Shown: positions 44,701-56,740 of the stretch, in pieces
How the letters are laid out: each line of letters begins with the position of its first letter
Position numbering within the stretch: the stretch's first letter is position 1
Origin: Apricaphanius iberus
Taxonomy: Eukaryota; Chordata; Actinopteri; Cyprinodontiformes; Aphaniidae
Direction of reading: 5' to 3'
Length of the DNA stretch: 64,000 nucleotides
Assembly (NCBI GenBank): GCA_028564705.1
Contig: JAPXFQ010002151.1
Span: 806,001 to 870,000, forward strand
The notes under the pieces: model-generated
What the model was told of the DNA's origin: nothing
What the model saw: the letters and a program-made list of their open reading frames with translations, nothing else
Database searches by the model: none
Made by a program: the position numbers and the translations under genes

Positions 44701-47700
44701 TTTCTGTATTCACAGAAAACATTCTCTCTGAGAGAGGAGGAGAGCCAGTCTAATGTAGGACCAGATATGCCTGAGAATTCAGCCTATTCAATAAGATGTT
44801 GTGGTCCATTGTGTTGAAAGTTTTGCCGAGGTCAGGTAAAACCATGACAGAGCATTTTCCTGCATCAGCAGCAATTAGGACATAGTTTTAAACTTTTACC
44901 AGAGCTGTCTCTGTTGAGTGGTGCTTAAAGTAAAATAAATAAAAAATTATATTGATTATTTGATGTTTTACAAGAGTTGCCATCAACAGCAGAAAAAACA
45001 TTGCTAAAACAAAAGAGAAACTGGACGACTGTTTAGTAAATACAGGCACTTTCTTTTTCTTTAGTGAACAAGTCAGAACTCAGGATATGTTCACACATTT
45101 TCAGCAAGAATATATTACAGCCTTTAGTACTCTTACCAGTAGAAACACTTCCATCTTCTCCTTCAGCAGAATGTTTGGCATGTTTCTCCTGAAGAGGTTG
45201 CTTTGCTGTAACAGGAAACAAGATTCTGTTCTAAATAATTTAGCATGATTAACATTTAGCAACACTGGTATAAACCCTTTTAAACCATTATCAAAAGAGT
45301 AAATTGTGGGTAATGTTTTAATTTTTCTGTAGTTCTCCTAAAACTCCACATTGCAATATGCCAAAAGGAATTAAACAAAACATTATGTGAGAAAAATCAA
45401 TTTGCATCTAGATGAATAATTTTGTGTTCATTGAGTTTCTCAGAGGAAAGAATCCAAAGTCGAAAGGTTTCTAGCCTTACCAGTGAAAGAGAGGGTAGTT
45501 TCTGAGTTTATTTCTTCGGGTTCTGCGTAGTTGCAGATATTTCTTCTTCTTCGGCTACGTCTTGATACTTTATGATAAAATAGAGAGATCATAACAGAAT
45601 AACAGCTTTCAAAAATGAAATTTTATTTAGCCTTGCACAAAGTTTCACGGAGAGGTTTATGTACGCTTAAAATTGAAAGGATTTTTTTTCATGTTTTTTT
45701 TTAACTCAAGGTGGAATAATAATAATTTGTAAAAAAAATAGAATAAAAAAACATAAGAGGATTTTTAATTCAAACCAGTCTTTTTTGAAAATGTATTCAT
45801 TGTGGATAGATAATCTTTACTTCTCAAGGTGATGGATAGATGGATGGATAGATTAATTTTAAGCATATTTGAACTAGACTAAATCTCTGATGAATTCAAA
45901 CATAAGCATCCAAATATTTTTTAATAACTCCAAATCAGCACTAAAAGCTCAAAATTGTTCCATAATTAACATCCTGAATTATTGGAAGTAAACTTTTAAT
46001 GAGAACTGTTGAATAAAAAGATTCACCTCCTTCATTCATCTCAGAGTCTACACCACACATCTCTGGAGTTTGAGAAATCTGTCTGCGGACTCTTCTCCTT
46101 CCTGTATGATTAAGACAGAAAAGTTATTCAAAAGTAACATAACAAATTTTTACACACACATATATTTAAATAAAATATCTCAAGATCCATTTGCTGCTTG
46201 CTTCTAATCACCTACCAGTTTTTAAAGGAACATATTCCCCTTTGTCTGGGTTTACCAAAGACAGCCCTCTACCCTTTTTCCCTCGTCTCCGTCGTGCTCT
46301 TGCTAAATATTAAAAAAGACTCTCAAAATCAAATCATATCTTCAACTTGGTGTTTAAGTTATTTTTCTTTATTGCTGTGTTTACCAGAGTGTAAAGGTGA
46401 GGTCCTTGCTGTTTTTACTGCTCCTTCTTCCAGCCCGCCTTCCTCATTTTCTTCATCGTCTCCTACAACTTCCATGATGAGTGTTGGACTACTGCAGTCC
46501 CTCTGGTTTTTGTCTTTTAGTTGAGAATCAACCAAGATAACTTCCTGTTTTCATAATCATTAAAAACCATTACAGTCGGTTACTAGAGCAGGAAAATGTA
46601 TTTCAAGTTTCATAAAAAGAAAAGAAAAATTAGGGATGTCCCGATCAGGTTTTTTGGCCTCAAGTCTGACTCATTTGATTTTGAGTATCTACCGATACAG
46701 AGTCCCGATCCGACACTTATATAGGTAATACATTAAAAAAAGAAGAAAGAAGGGTGAAGAAACAGATCCAGGATGTTCCTTATTTTTTATTTAATTAACC
46801 TTATTTTAACATTTAACAACTCTGTTAACAAACAGAGCCCTTCTGTGAGGTAGCTTGAATAATCGAGTAATAACTACATACATTTTCCCATTTGGACTTT
46901 TGTGCAACAATAAATATGAAACAGTCTCATATAAAAACAAACAGCACCTGAACTTAAATAAACTTAATAATGACAATTCTTTCTGTGTCCCTGCTGACTT
47001 CTCCAAACCCCAGACTGTCTCGGCAGATGACCGCTTCTGCTGAGCCTGGTTCTGCTGGAGATTTCTTCCTGTTAAAAGGGAGTTTTTCCTCTCCACTGTC
47101 GCTTCATGCTTGCTCAGTGTGAGGGATCGCTGAGAATTCACGACGCAATCTTCTGTGGTTCTCCAATTCCTAAATTAAACATTGTATTGTAATAACTCTT
47201 CTTGTAAAGTGCCTTGAGAAAATATATAAATAACTATTTATATAACTATATAAATAATCTGAATTAAAAATTGACGATGTATATACATATCAGGGGTTGT
47301 GTTAACCAAATATTTGACATTTTTTGGACCGTTTTTTTAGAATGCTGACAGAAAAATCTTAAGGCTGTGTCATTTTTACAGATTAGTATTGACACTGACC
47401 ACTTGTTGCAAATATGCAGATACTTTCAGTTTAACGCGAGGATTCCAGGTAAATAAATCAATTAAAGAAAAGATTCTCAGACACTTTGATCAAGGTGTGT
47501 TGCTAACCGGGAGATCACTGCATGTTGAAAGGTTTCTGAGACTACGGAGCGCAACTGTAGCATTTTTGCTGCTGGTTAGACGCACTACAGTGTGTGCCTA
47601 ACTCCAGTACCTGGTTTCCTGCCAAGTGCTTCTTCTAATGCTGAAGCGCAGTTTACATAGTTCGTTTAAGGTCTTTTTATATTCTGATTGGTTTCATTGG

Positions 47701-49264
47701 AGAAAAGTTTTCTCATTTCAAAACTTTGGCTGAAGTGAAGCTTAACTCCAGTTTCCGTGGCGGCAGCGAAGAGTGGATTCGGCCACCAGGACAACATCTA
47801 AACCCCCATGAAAAGTAATTTCATGAAAATGCCATTATTTGAAAACACACGATGACCTTGCATTAGGGTTCCATGTGGAGCAGGACCCGCAGCTGGTGTA
47901 TTCTAATTGCAATTGTTTAATTTCACTTTTATAAGTACTTGTCTGCTCAGCTTGTTTTGATCACATTGGGACATGGTACAATGGTCTGGATTTGTGTAGT
48001 GCTTTATTGAAGCACCATCTCCACAAATCAGCCAAATAGTTAAAGCTTGGACACAAAAGAAATGATATCATTTCTACACAAAATGTGGGCAAGCTTGAAA
48101 ACGTTTGTGAGCAAAATGGCCTCCAACAAGCCAGTTACTGCAGCTCTGTCAGAAGGAATCGGCAAAAAATTCTACCAAACTATATACGTTTATGGAAGTA
48201 CAGGATTTGGGCTAAAATGTCAATAGGAATTTCAACGAAACATTAAGAATATTTAAACTTCTGTTTAGTAATTTAGGTATTTAGCAAATATAATACTCGA
48301 AATGTTTAGTCTTATTTATCATCAGTGTGAAAAAAAAGATCCCTTCTTAACACAGTGCATATAAATATCCAGTATGAACTGTAATGTGTAGCAGTCAGTT
48401 AAACATGTTCAAAGATTTGTACATGGGAAAGCACTGTTTTTAAATGTTACATATTTAAAAAGAAACAATAAAACAATTACCTTCTCAGGCTGGGAAACTT
48501 CTGTGCAATCAGACTCAGCGTCAGAAATATGTCCTGCAAAGATAGACGAAAGTAGATACAAATAATTTAGTGGAAAACTAAAGCATTTGTAAGATTTAGA
48601 AAAAATGTCAAAATCTTCTGCTTTAATTACAATTGACGCCACTAGAAAGCAGTGAGAAATGGAATGACTATACACTATACAGGAGTAACATTGACAACTA
48701 CCTCAATTAGGCTCCAAAGTTTTCCCAACTAGGTAATAGGCTTAGAACAGTATGGCCGATAACAGAACACACTACACAAACTTCATTAAAGTTTCCTTAG
48801 TTGATGAGACATGTAAATATAACTTGCATCCTGCTTGCTTAACAGCCTTTTACCTTTGAAACTATTATTTCTAAAATATTTTAAAAGTAAAGGCATGATT
48901 ATCAAGAAAAAAAAACAGACTATGATTCAAAGATTACCATGTTTATGTCAGAAATTCAGCTAGAAGTGCCCCTAGGATGACGTTTCACAGTCAATTGCGG
49001 GAGAGCCATTCTACCAAATCAGAGGCAACAATGGCGGAGTCTCACAGTCAAATTAATTAGCCAATCAGAATTGAGTCTTTATAGCCAATCAGAAGCGAGA
49101 CCTTCCCATCTGCAGACCTACCGCATGTCTCCACATTCCATGCTGATGGAGAAGTATAAACTAGGTCTTAGTAGCTGGTTGTTGTCGCAGAACTGCTGAA
49201 GGGGAAAACTTAGAAGCAATGTATCCTTTGGGCCATTAAAGGGAGTGGGATATTAAAGACATTG

Positions 49265-49344
<80 letters not shown>

Positions 49345-51063
49345 ACACTGACATTTCAAGTGAAAAATAAACAATTCTGTGAAAATATTGTAGAGTTTCC
49401 ACATTTTAAGTATAGGTTTGTGATATTGGTTAACTAACTGATAGCGATACAACTACATTAGAATGGTATCAGCCCTGATACATGATACTAGTATCAGTAT
49501 TGGTGCATCTCTTCATGATATGCAACGTCTTGCCTCTAATTGGCTTACTGCAATGCAACTTCTATGCTGCCTTGAACAAACAACTAGCATAACTTACTTC
49601 ACTGGTGATGTTCCAAATACAAAATTATAGAAGTTGATTCTTCAGCTCTACTTTCTTGGGTAATAAAAAGCAACACTGTGCTATGTTAACTAATTACACA
49701 AGCCCATACATGTTTTGCCATGTTGTGGAGATGCAAATTATTAGCTTCTGCTCTCTCCTGGCTGCTTAATTTACAACAGCCTTCCCTTGGGCAGTCATAA
49801 CTTAAAGGCAGGCAAGCCTTGGATACCAATTTTCTCTATGGCATACAAAAGGACTAGATTTTTTATGGTTAGCTCTTTTTTGCCATCCATTTCCTTTCTG
49901 TGGCTAATGCAGACAATGGGGGTTGAAGAAAATTTTTACATGGAGCATGCAGAAGACTCAGGGTGACTGACTATACCTTAAAAAGAACAAGTGTTACAGG
50001 GCTTCTCAGTGAATGGGACTTATAGAACTAATTGTTTATGGAGATATGATAGCTAAGAGGACCAGGCCAACAGATTTATCCAGTCAGTTAAAGATCTGGT
50101 AAAACTACCCTGAAGTTCTGATGGTGGAAAACAGTTCAAGCAGGCAAAAGTCCTATCTGTGGCCGTAACAATGGATGTAAACTAGTTTTTGGGCTGCTAG
50201 AATAGAATTCCATTTGCTCAAACTGAATTTGGTAAAAGAGCTTTTGTCCATTTAGCACCCTTGGCTTTGAACAAATAGCAGAACAACTGTAAAATGACTG
50301 AACTCATTTCATTAAGTGCTTTTAAATCTAAATTAACACTCCTTGAGACCAAGTCTATAAAATGCAATTATTTGCATTAGATTGCTTGTCACCTTAACTG
50401 AATTTTTAAATTTATATTTTATTCAGTGTTACTGAATTACTCAGTTTTATTTTCATCTATTTTGTAAGTGTGTGTTATTGCTGTCTGTGTTTAACTGAGT
50501 AATTTCTGTAACTGTGAGACACTTGCTGCTGCCTATATTGGCCAAGTCTCCCTTGAAAAAGAGGTTTCTAACCTTAATGGGATTCTCCTGGTTAAATAAA
50601 AAGTAAAAAAAACAAAAACATTTTTGACAATTGGAAATTGTTATTTGAGCCTCTATGTGGCATATGAAACTTTGCTGGGGCTGAAAATGGCCCAGGAGCC
50701 TTGATACATGGTCAAATGCAACTATGTAATAAAAACCTACATTTGAAGACTAGTTTTCCCAGCCAAGCCAGGAAAATTAAATGAACTGATCTGGGACTTT
50801 TCAGTAAGGTAGTTTTGACAGCCCAAACTCCCTAGATTAAACAACAAGGTAAATGTGGTTTTGAACCATAGGATCCCTTTAATTAAACCTTAAAACAAGA
50901 ATGAACATTTTATTAACTTACTTCCATCCCATGTCACCACCTCTCCCTCGGAGTTGATTAAACCTCCGATTTCTTCCACCGGCTCCTGCTCATCTTCCTT
51001 TGGTCCAGTCTGCAGTCTGACAGTTAAATGGAGTGTTCTGTCACCCAGGTTTGCAGAGGCCAT
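37941..51063 (-). CDS. C2H2 zinc-finger protein ZF2 (9 fingers, nine exons)
   Basis: A probable nuclear DNA-binding protein. Coding exons: 51063-50922, 48533-48481, 46544-46385, 46302-46216, 46101-46027, 45567-45481, 45205-45137, 43068-42826, 38725-37941. All junctions are GT-AG; phases add up to one frame of 566 residues. Exon 1 carries [14 protein letters not shown] (residues 30-43), the motif also found in ZF1. Exon 3 is acidic ([12 protein letters not shown]). Exons 4, 5, 6 and 8 open with basic clusters ([33 protein letters not shown]) that may act as nuclear-localisation signals. Fingers 1-2 are in exon 8, fingers 3-9 in exon 9. The exon 8 to 9 intron holds a large nested transposon. 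No KRAB, SCAN or BTB domain is seen and no named orthologue is recognised. Confidence 0.85.
39362..39470 (+). mobile_element. RTE/Rex3-like 3' tail
   Basis: Contains ggcgacctgtccagggtgta, ccccgcctctcgcccg and the terminal atggatggatgg run, a common fish LINE 3' end. Confidence 0.6.
40642..42081. mobile_element. hAT-type element with exact 8-bp target duplication
   Basis: Ends are ctgtggcgtagcca and, inverted, cagtggcatagcca (12 of 14 match). The flanks are aatgagtc at 40634-40641 and again at 42082-42089, and removing the insert restores the mariner tail. The 1440-bp interior has no intact transposase and carries an RTE-like tail at about 41050-41185. Confidence 0.88.
41050..41185 (+). mobile_element. 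RTE/Rex3-like 3' tail inside the hAT element
   Basis: Contains ggcaacctgtccaggtgtac, cccgcctctcgcctg, gggataggctccagc and ggatggatggatgg. Related to the copy at 39362. Confidence 0.65.
42200..42770. mobile_element. Second, heavily decayed mariner/Tc1-like copy
   Basis: Matches transposase DNA of the neighbouring element: tccagagtcagtgaagccat with ccaggag, against tccagagtcaatgcagccat with ccaggat at 40040. Many indels. Confidence 0.5.
42826..43068 (-). other. ZF2 exon 8: basic start and fingers 1-2
   Basis: Starts with [18 protein letters not shown], then fingers [10 protein letters not shown] and [10 protein letters not shown] joined by HTGEKP. Leaves at donor ccttg/gtgag in phase 1. Read-through would end at a stop within 15 codons. 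Confidence 0.9.
43565..44935 (-). repeat. Unclassified long interspersed repeat
   Basis: Contains blocks I know from fish genomes: gagttccaggggcaaactat, caaggccctgaaaggccctg and ttgaaccttgtgggacccca. No intact ORF. It fills most of the intron between ZF2 exons 7 and 8; the class is unknown to me. Confidence 0.45.
45137..46544 (-). other. ZF2 exons 3-7: cluster of short phase-1 exons
   Basis: Five exons of 160, 87, 75, 87 and 69 bp within 1.4 kb, separated by introns of about 80 to 460 bp. Exons 4-7 all start and end in phase 1, so each could be skipped without breaking the frame. For exon 6 the acceptor at ataaag is needed; the nearer tatcaag would give an early stop. Confidence 0.8.
46632..46830. 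mobile_element. hAT-like MITE fragment
   Basis: Starts ttagggatgtcccgatcagg and contains taccgatacagagtcccgat, like the other AGGGATG elements here. Confidence 0.5.
46975..47265 (+). mobile_element. L2/CR1-like LINE 3' end
   Basis: Nearly identical to 36280-36530: ctgtctcggcagatgaccgc, ctgagcctggttctgctgga, gtcgcttcatgcttgctcag and cttcttgtaaagtgcctt. Only the 3' region is present. In the intron after ZF2 exon 2. Confidence 0.8.
47270..48480. other. ZF2 intron, unclassified
   Basis: About 1.2 kb with no exon or clear repeat recognised. Confidence 0.4.
49270..49340. repeat. (AT)n microsatellite
   Basis: About 70 bp of pure AT dinucleotides in ZF2 intron 1. The 80-codon minus-strand ORF over it is produced by the repeat. 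Confidence 0.95.
49365..49516. mobile_element. hAT-like MITE fragment
   Basis: Contains cattagaatggtatcagccc and agtatcagtattggtgcatc, an inverse match to the AGGGATGCACCGATACC family end. A related piece is at about 5710-5800 (cacattagaacggtatcggc). Confidence 0.5.
49520..50610 (+). mobile_element. Decayed LINE-like sequence with 3' end
   Basis: The end (ggccaagtctcccttgaaaa, on to gggattctcctggttaaata) is a widespread fish LINE 3' terminus. The upstream 1 kb has no frame left and its extent is estimated. Confidence 0.45.
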
Positions 51064-52079
51064 CTTCAGCTGTTAACTGTCTGAGAAACACTAAACACAG
51101 AACACACCTGGCATTAAGAAATTAGTCAAAAACCTAAACTTTTTTTCAAACTTTTTTTTACACCTATTTCTTAAACTGCTGAAAAAGTATTTAGTAAGAA
51201 ATCGGTCAGGAATTCACAAAATAAGCTGAAATAAAAAGTAATTGTCGTAAACCAACGAATTATTTGGGTGTTTGACATCAAAAACATAAAGCTGTCATAA
51301 CAGATAGATCATCTTACAGTTACACCTAATGATACTACTTGAATATGTCCTGAGTAAATCCCAGGAAAAACCTCTCTTGTGAATCTGCAAACAAACCAAA
51401 ATCTGGTTTTAAATTACTGTGACGTACAAAAAAGGTTGAAGTCCTGAACTTTTCTGCTACTATCCAAACGATACACAGCCAAACACAGGAAACATTTTTT
51501 TTAAATATATATATATTTAATTTCTGCCTTGTGAAATAATATTTGACTCTGTCAATAGCAAATAAAAAACACCTCAGTACAGCTAAAAAAAAAAAAAAAA
51601 ATACTTGTAAACAAAACAATTTATTTCCACCTCCAAACAGTGAGACAAATTAAATTGTATTATTTTAAATTTTGTGGTATATATGGCCATACAGAAAACA
51701 TGCAATTAAAAATGGGTGCGGTGCAGCTAGCCTTTTCCAATTTTCTATGTGGTATGAAGAAATGTATTTTTAAAAAAAAGATCTAATATTTAGAGTTTTG
51801 CCACAGAACAAAGAAACTAAAAAAAATCCACAAATGTTCTGTTTTACACAACCTCAATGCTGGTCTGATAGAACCCCAGTCATTTAAGTAAATACATTTT
51901 TTTTATAAAGCAAAAATTGTTAATTTAATCCTAAATAAAACTTGAAATTTTACTTCAGGGAAACTTCTCTTCTATTTAAGTTATGGGGGAAAAAAGTAAT
52001 CTTCTATTCCACAGTTATACTGAGATCTTTCAGTTATTGTTATGTTCTAATGAGATTGCCATGACTATCTAATTGCAAT

Positions 52080-52430
52080 GCTGATTAATCCTCCCAGTGG
52101 GGAATATTATTATATCCTGTTTAAATGTTAATGCTGCTGTAAACTTAAACCAGTGATATTAAACAAAATATTTTAAAACAATAAAGTTACAGTAAAATTG
52201 ACTGCATGAGGCCCAGTGTTACAAGAATGAATCCGGATAATATTGGATGTTGGGTCAAACACACAGCCATCAGGTGGCACTACTCTGCTCTAGCGGAAGT
52301 CTATAAATGCAGCCCGCTTCCGCCCTATGGTCATTCAATCTCATTACTCGTGCTGGAACTCTCCTTATTTGATCAAAATATGGGAATTAGATTGTTTTAC
52401 TGTCGTGATCAATCCATGAATTAAGTAATC
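52080..52430 (-). promoter_or_regulatory. Possible ZF2 promoter / first exon region
   Basis: On the minus strand there is gggcggaagcgggctgc with two CGGAAG-type ETS sites (the second as acttccgc) and a TATA-like catttatag between. It is about 1 kb upstream of a good acceptor (gtgtttctcag) just before the ZF2 start codon. Placement is inference. Confidence 0.3.
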
Positions 52431-53072
52431 TTCCAAAGGTTAGTTACTCTTGTCCAGATCATTTTTAAACATAACATATCTTAATCCAAATAATGTTTTG
52501 TTTTCTTACATTCCTTATTGGTTTAGAGGTAAACAACTGGTGCTAAATTAGTTAAACTGATTACAATTAGTGAAACTAATTTAGCTTTATTCCAGCATCT
52601 GCAGATCAAGCCTTGGTTCTTAAAGGACCCTGATCCCTCCAGAATGATATCAGAATTCATGGTTTCTCATCGTATTACATACCCATCTCTCTGTGTTCTT
52701 TTATTTTAACTATTAATTTCTTTTAATCAGTAGTGTGTTATTTTCTAGTTTGGTGATCAAAATGTTTTTTCTTGTTTTTCTTTTTATAAATAAATCTTGT
52801 ATTGTTGGAAAGTGGTGTCATTCCTTGTTCGACACACACATATTGCAAGGTGTATGGTCAATAAAATGTAAAGAATTCATTCCTTCAGATTATGAGACTG
52901 ACATAGACAGTTTCGCTATTAAAATAGTTCCTGATAATAGGTGGTGCCCAGAATAATAATAATTTTCCATAAATTATTAATTGTATTGACTGCCATAAGC
53001 AGTCATTTGACTATTAATAGCCAAATAGTTATATTTTTGGTAATATCCCCAACATGGATAATATTTGTTGCT

Positions 53073-53496
53073 TCATACAGTTTGGTAAGGGGCTGATTTG
53101 GCTGGGTGATGTATTTCTTCTGTTGCATTTGCAGACGTGCTCTGTTCTTGGACGTTACACTCCTCTTCTTCAATTTTGTGCTTTGGTGATTTGTCCCGTA
53201 CTAAGCAGAATTGCTTTTCTTTTGCGCTTTTGCACATTGCAGACATTCTCTGAACCCTTGCCATGAGTAAAAGAGAGTTTCTTATTGGAGCTTGTGTTCT
53301 GCTGTGTGTCACTTGCCTTAGGATTATTCACACAGGGACTCTGACCGTCCAGCTCCTCTGGATGTTCACTGATTGTTCTTTACTCCATGTGAAGGAGAAC
53401 TCCCCTTCCCGGATGCCTTAAAGTGATGAAAACCACCATCTGCAGTGTGTCTTTTCTGTCCTCCATCTGTACCAAGGCTCTCATCTGAATTTTATT
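53073..53496 (-). pseudogene. Broken minus-strand exon-like sequence
   Basis: Begins after a good acceptor (aataaaattcag) at 53497 and reads ESLGTDGGQKRHTADGG up to a stop, then a polar frame continues in another register (EHPEELDGQSPC), then a third (VQEQSTSANATEE). The composition resembles the polar linkers of C2H2 proteins. Could be a decayed paralogue of ZF1/ZF2 or chance. Confidence 0.25.
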
Positions 53497-53757
53497 AAGA
53501 ACAAAAGAGAAAAAGAATACATTCCAGTAAGTAACAAGTGATATATTAAAAAAAGGTTATTTTTTGAGTACAGTTCTAATAACAGCCTATGTTTAAAAAA
53601 AAAAAAACAGTTCTCCCTCATTATGGAGGTCTAGAATTTACATTGTAGGTGTATTTTTTATTTTATTTCAATTCTAGAAATCACATTGTATACTTCATTA
53701 AGAACTTTCTTTTTTAACTATTATAATGTGATTTCCAAATATATATATATATTGTAT

Positions 53758-54845
53758 TTAAAGAGCCTATATCATGCAAAATCAAGTTTTTGGAGTTTTC
53801 AATCATCTGGTAATGCAGTTTTCTCATAAAAAAAACCCCAGCCAGAGTGGTTTTTGGATTAAATCACACATGTCTGAGTATTCCTCCTGGAAAACGACTG
53901 AGTGGTAACATAGTGACGTATTTTACATCACTATGTTACCACTAGGAAGTGCTAGAGGTGTCTGCACAAAAAAAAGAGGTGTATGCACCACCCCTGCAGA
54001 CAGAGCAGCCTACCTCTGGTAGAATTGCAAACAAAAACCCCTCCTTCTCAAAGCTCATAGCTGCTCTGGTTTTACCTACTGAAAAAAACTTTTTTTGTTG
54101 GAGTTTTACTTTATCTGTGAACATTCCTATTTGGCTGCATGGATTACAGGACTTAATTCTACAATCCTAAAGAACAACAGCTGGATCAAAGATGCCTGAT
54201 GGACAGAGAAGTAAGTAGCAACATGCCAATTTGTAATGTGTGTTAGCCATTTATCACGCTGCTTATGTGATCTTATACCAGCATTGTGTGGTTTATTAAT
54301 TGATCTATAGCATCTCAGAATGTTCAGTAAACGGGTGCAAACAACACCCATGGCTTTTTTATATACTGGGCTGGAAAGATTGCTTGCCGGACTCAGCTGT
54401 TAGTTTGGGTTCTGTCTAAAGCCTGGATATGCTCGTCTGTAGCCTAGCAGATTTAGCAGCTGAAATAAGCTTTATTGACTCCGGTTTTTACAAAAAATAA
54501 ATAAATAAACCAAACGTTCGAGCCATTAATATAGCATAGTTTCATTGTGGTACTTGGCGCACTTCAAATTCACTGGCCGACTACTGTGTGAGATAAGGCT
54601 CAGCCGGTTTTCTCAGTCAGAGCAGCTCTGCATGGGAGTAGAGCGAGAGGGGGCAGGAGGCAGGATTATAGAGAAACAAGACGTTTTACTTTGTGGTCCA
54701 TCATTAACTGCAGGATAAAGGTTAAATTTTAGGACAAATGAATACTGTATAACACTAACGGTAAAATTTCAAAATATATATATATGTCTATTCCATAGGT
54801 GGAAAGCTGTAAAATAGCATGACATTATACGGATAGTCCCTTTAA
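53758..54845. mobile_element. DNA transposon with TTAA flanks
   Basis: TTAA stands at 53758-53761 and 54842-54845. Next to it the ends read agagcctatatcatg and, inverted, agggactatccgtataatg. TTAA targets fit piggyBac or Kolobok elements. No transposase; the interior holds a 16-bp perfect hairpin. Confidence 0.65.
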
Positions 54846-55259
54846 TGTGTAACTCACCCCAAAATCAACTTTTTTGCTAATAAAATGTATAAATGATTGT
54901 CTAATAGTGCAGTCTACAGGTATGGTCATTATTTTTAAGTGTTTTGGAACATTTTAGTAAAAATATTAATTTTCAAGAGTGCCCTCTTCAAGTGAAAACT
55001 TTATATTGCATTTGAATTGGGCTTTGCTATCGGATCAAATTGGATTTCAGTCTTTATTTCTTACAGCATCCGGCCACTGTGGAGTATAAAAGAGGTTCAG
55101 CCCCGGCTACATCTCTGTAGCTGGCAACTTACGAGCCACTGGCTTGAAACTATACAGCTCAGCTCACTCTCCTACTCCACAGAACCTTCCTCTCTTTTCT
55201 CTGAAGGGATGTGAACTCCTTTGCATACAATCTTCTTCACCTTCATCCTAGAGCCCTTG

Positions 55260-56192
55260 CTATTTAGCATCTAATTGCTCCCACTTCAGTTGGTCCAACT
55301 AGAAACTACCAACCAGGCCAGAGATCTAGGTGTAATAATCGACTCAGATGTGAACATCCAGGGTCACATAGAGGCAATAACAAGGTCCGCTTTCTATCAC
55401 CTGAGGAACATTTCTAGGATTAAAGGACTGATGACACAAGGAGACTTAGAAAAACTCATCCATGCGTTTATCCCTAGCTGCCTTGATTACTGTAACAGTA
55501 TCTTCACAAGTCTACCTAAAAAAATCAATAGACAGCTGCAGCTGATCCAGAACATTGCTCCTCGTGTTCTCATTAGAACCAATAAAGTAGAACACATCAC
55601 ACCAGTTCTAAAGTCCTTACACTGGCTCCCTGTAGCTCAGAGAATAGACTTCAAAGTGCTTTTATTAGTCTATAAATCATTGAATGGGTTAGCACCAGAG
55701 TACATTAGAGATCTGCTATCAAGGTACAAACCATCCAGATCACTCAGGTCCTCCAGATCTAGTTTACTGATCATCCCTTTAACCAGACCCAAACATGGGG
55801 AAGCAGCTTTTAGTTTCTATGCTCCTCATATCTGGAACAAACTACCGGGAGAATGCAAAGCTGCAGAGACACTGAACTCTTAAGTCTAAAATTAAAACTT
55901 ACCTATTTAGATTCGCTTATGAGTAACTGATTTTACTTGCTATTTTTTAATTGTCACACAAATTATTGCCTTAATTACTGTAAATGCTTTCTTGTGTTAA
56001 AAACTGTGAACGTTATACAGCAAGATCAGTTAATGAACTTAACCTGTGTTTTTTACTCACTTGTCCCTACATTGTTGTATTTTCTTGATTATTTTCATAT
56101 TGTAACTGCTCATTTGTATTCTAATCATATGTAAAGCACCTTGAATTGCCCTGTGTTGAAAGTGTGCTATACAAATAAATTTGCCTTGCCTT
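55260..56192 (+). mobile_element. L2-like LINE (Maui type), 5'-truncated
   Basis: The 202-codon frame at 55275-55883 encodes the end of a reverse transcriptase: ARDLGVIIDSDVNIQGHI, CLDYCNSIF, LQLIQNIAPRVL, KSLHWLPVAQRIDFKVLL and YKSLNGLAPEYIRDLL. The 3' end is atacaaataaatttgccttg and cctt. One of the best preserved LINE frames here, but lacking its 5' part. Confidence 0.88.
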
Positions 56193-56740
56193 CACTGTCA
56201 GTCTGTTTAAAGTAATAAGCTTGATGCGAAATTAATCTTCTAAAGGCAGTAACTTCGATTTGAAAGATTTAAGCGGAAAAAAAGAGAAGTTAGAAGATGC
56301 ATTATTTTACATGCTCTACTTGGCACACCGGTCCAAAACTGTCTTGCTCTACAGACTGCTTGGCTCCAACTGGCTGCTACCAATTATGAAATGGTTTTTT
56401 AACTGCAATAAAGGAGTATTTCACCAGTTTATCCAAGGGGTTTTTAAACATAAAATATCACATATTATAGCTCTTACTTTTCCAGCAGCAAATTGTTCAT
56501 GCTGAAAGCAAACAACTATCAAACATTAATATCTACAAGATGCATAATACACTAAATATGTATGTAAGAGCTTTACATAGTTTACCATCAAGAAACAAAC
56601 TATTTACAGTACAGTCTTTCATATTAATTCTCTGAAGTATTGCAGTTATATTGCATGCCTCAGCAAACATAGTTTAGTGATAGGCCTTTACAGGACATAA
56701 GTTTTGGTCAGCACACAAACTTGTCTCACAACACCCCTGG

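Noticed and set aside
49210..49452. Minus-strand frame with a long YIYIYI stretch
   Set aside because: It is produced by the (AT)n microsatellite.
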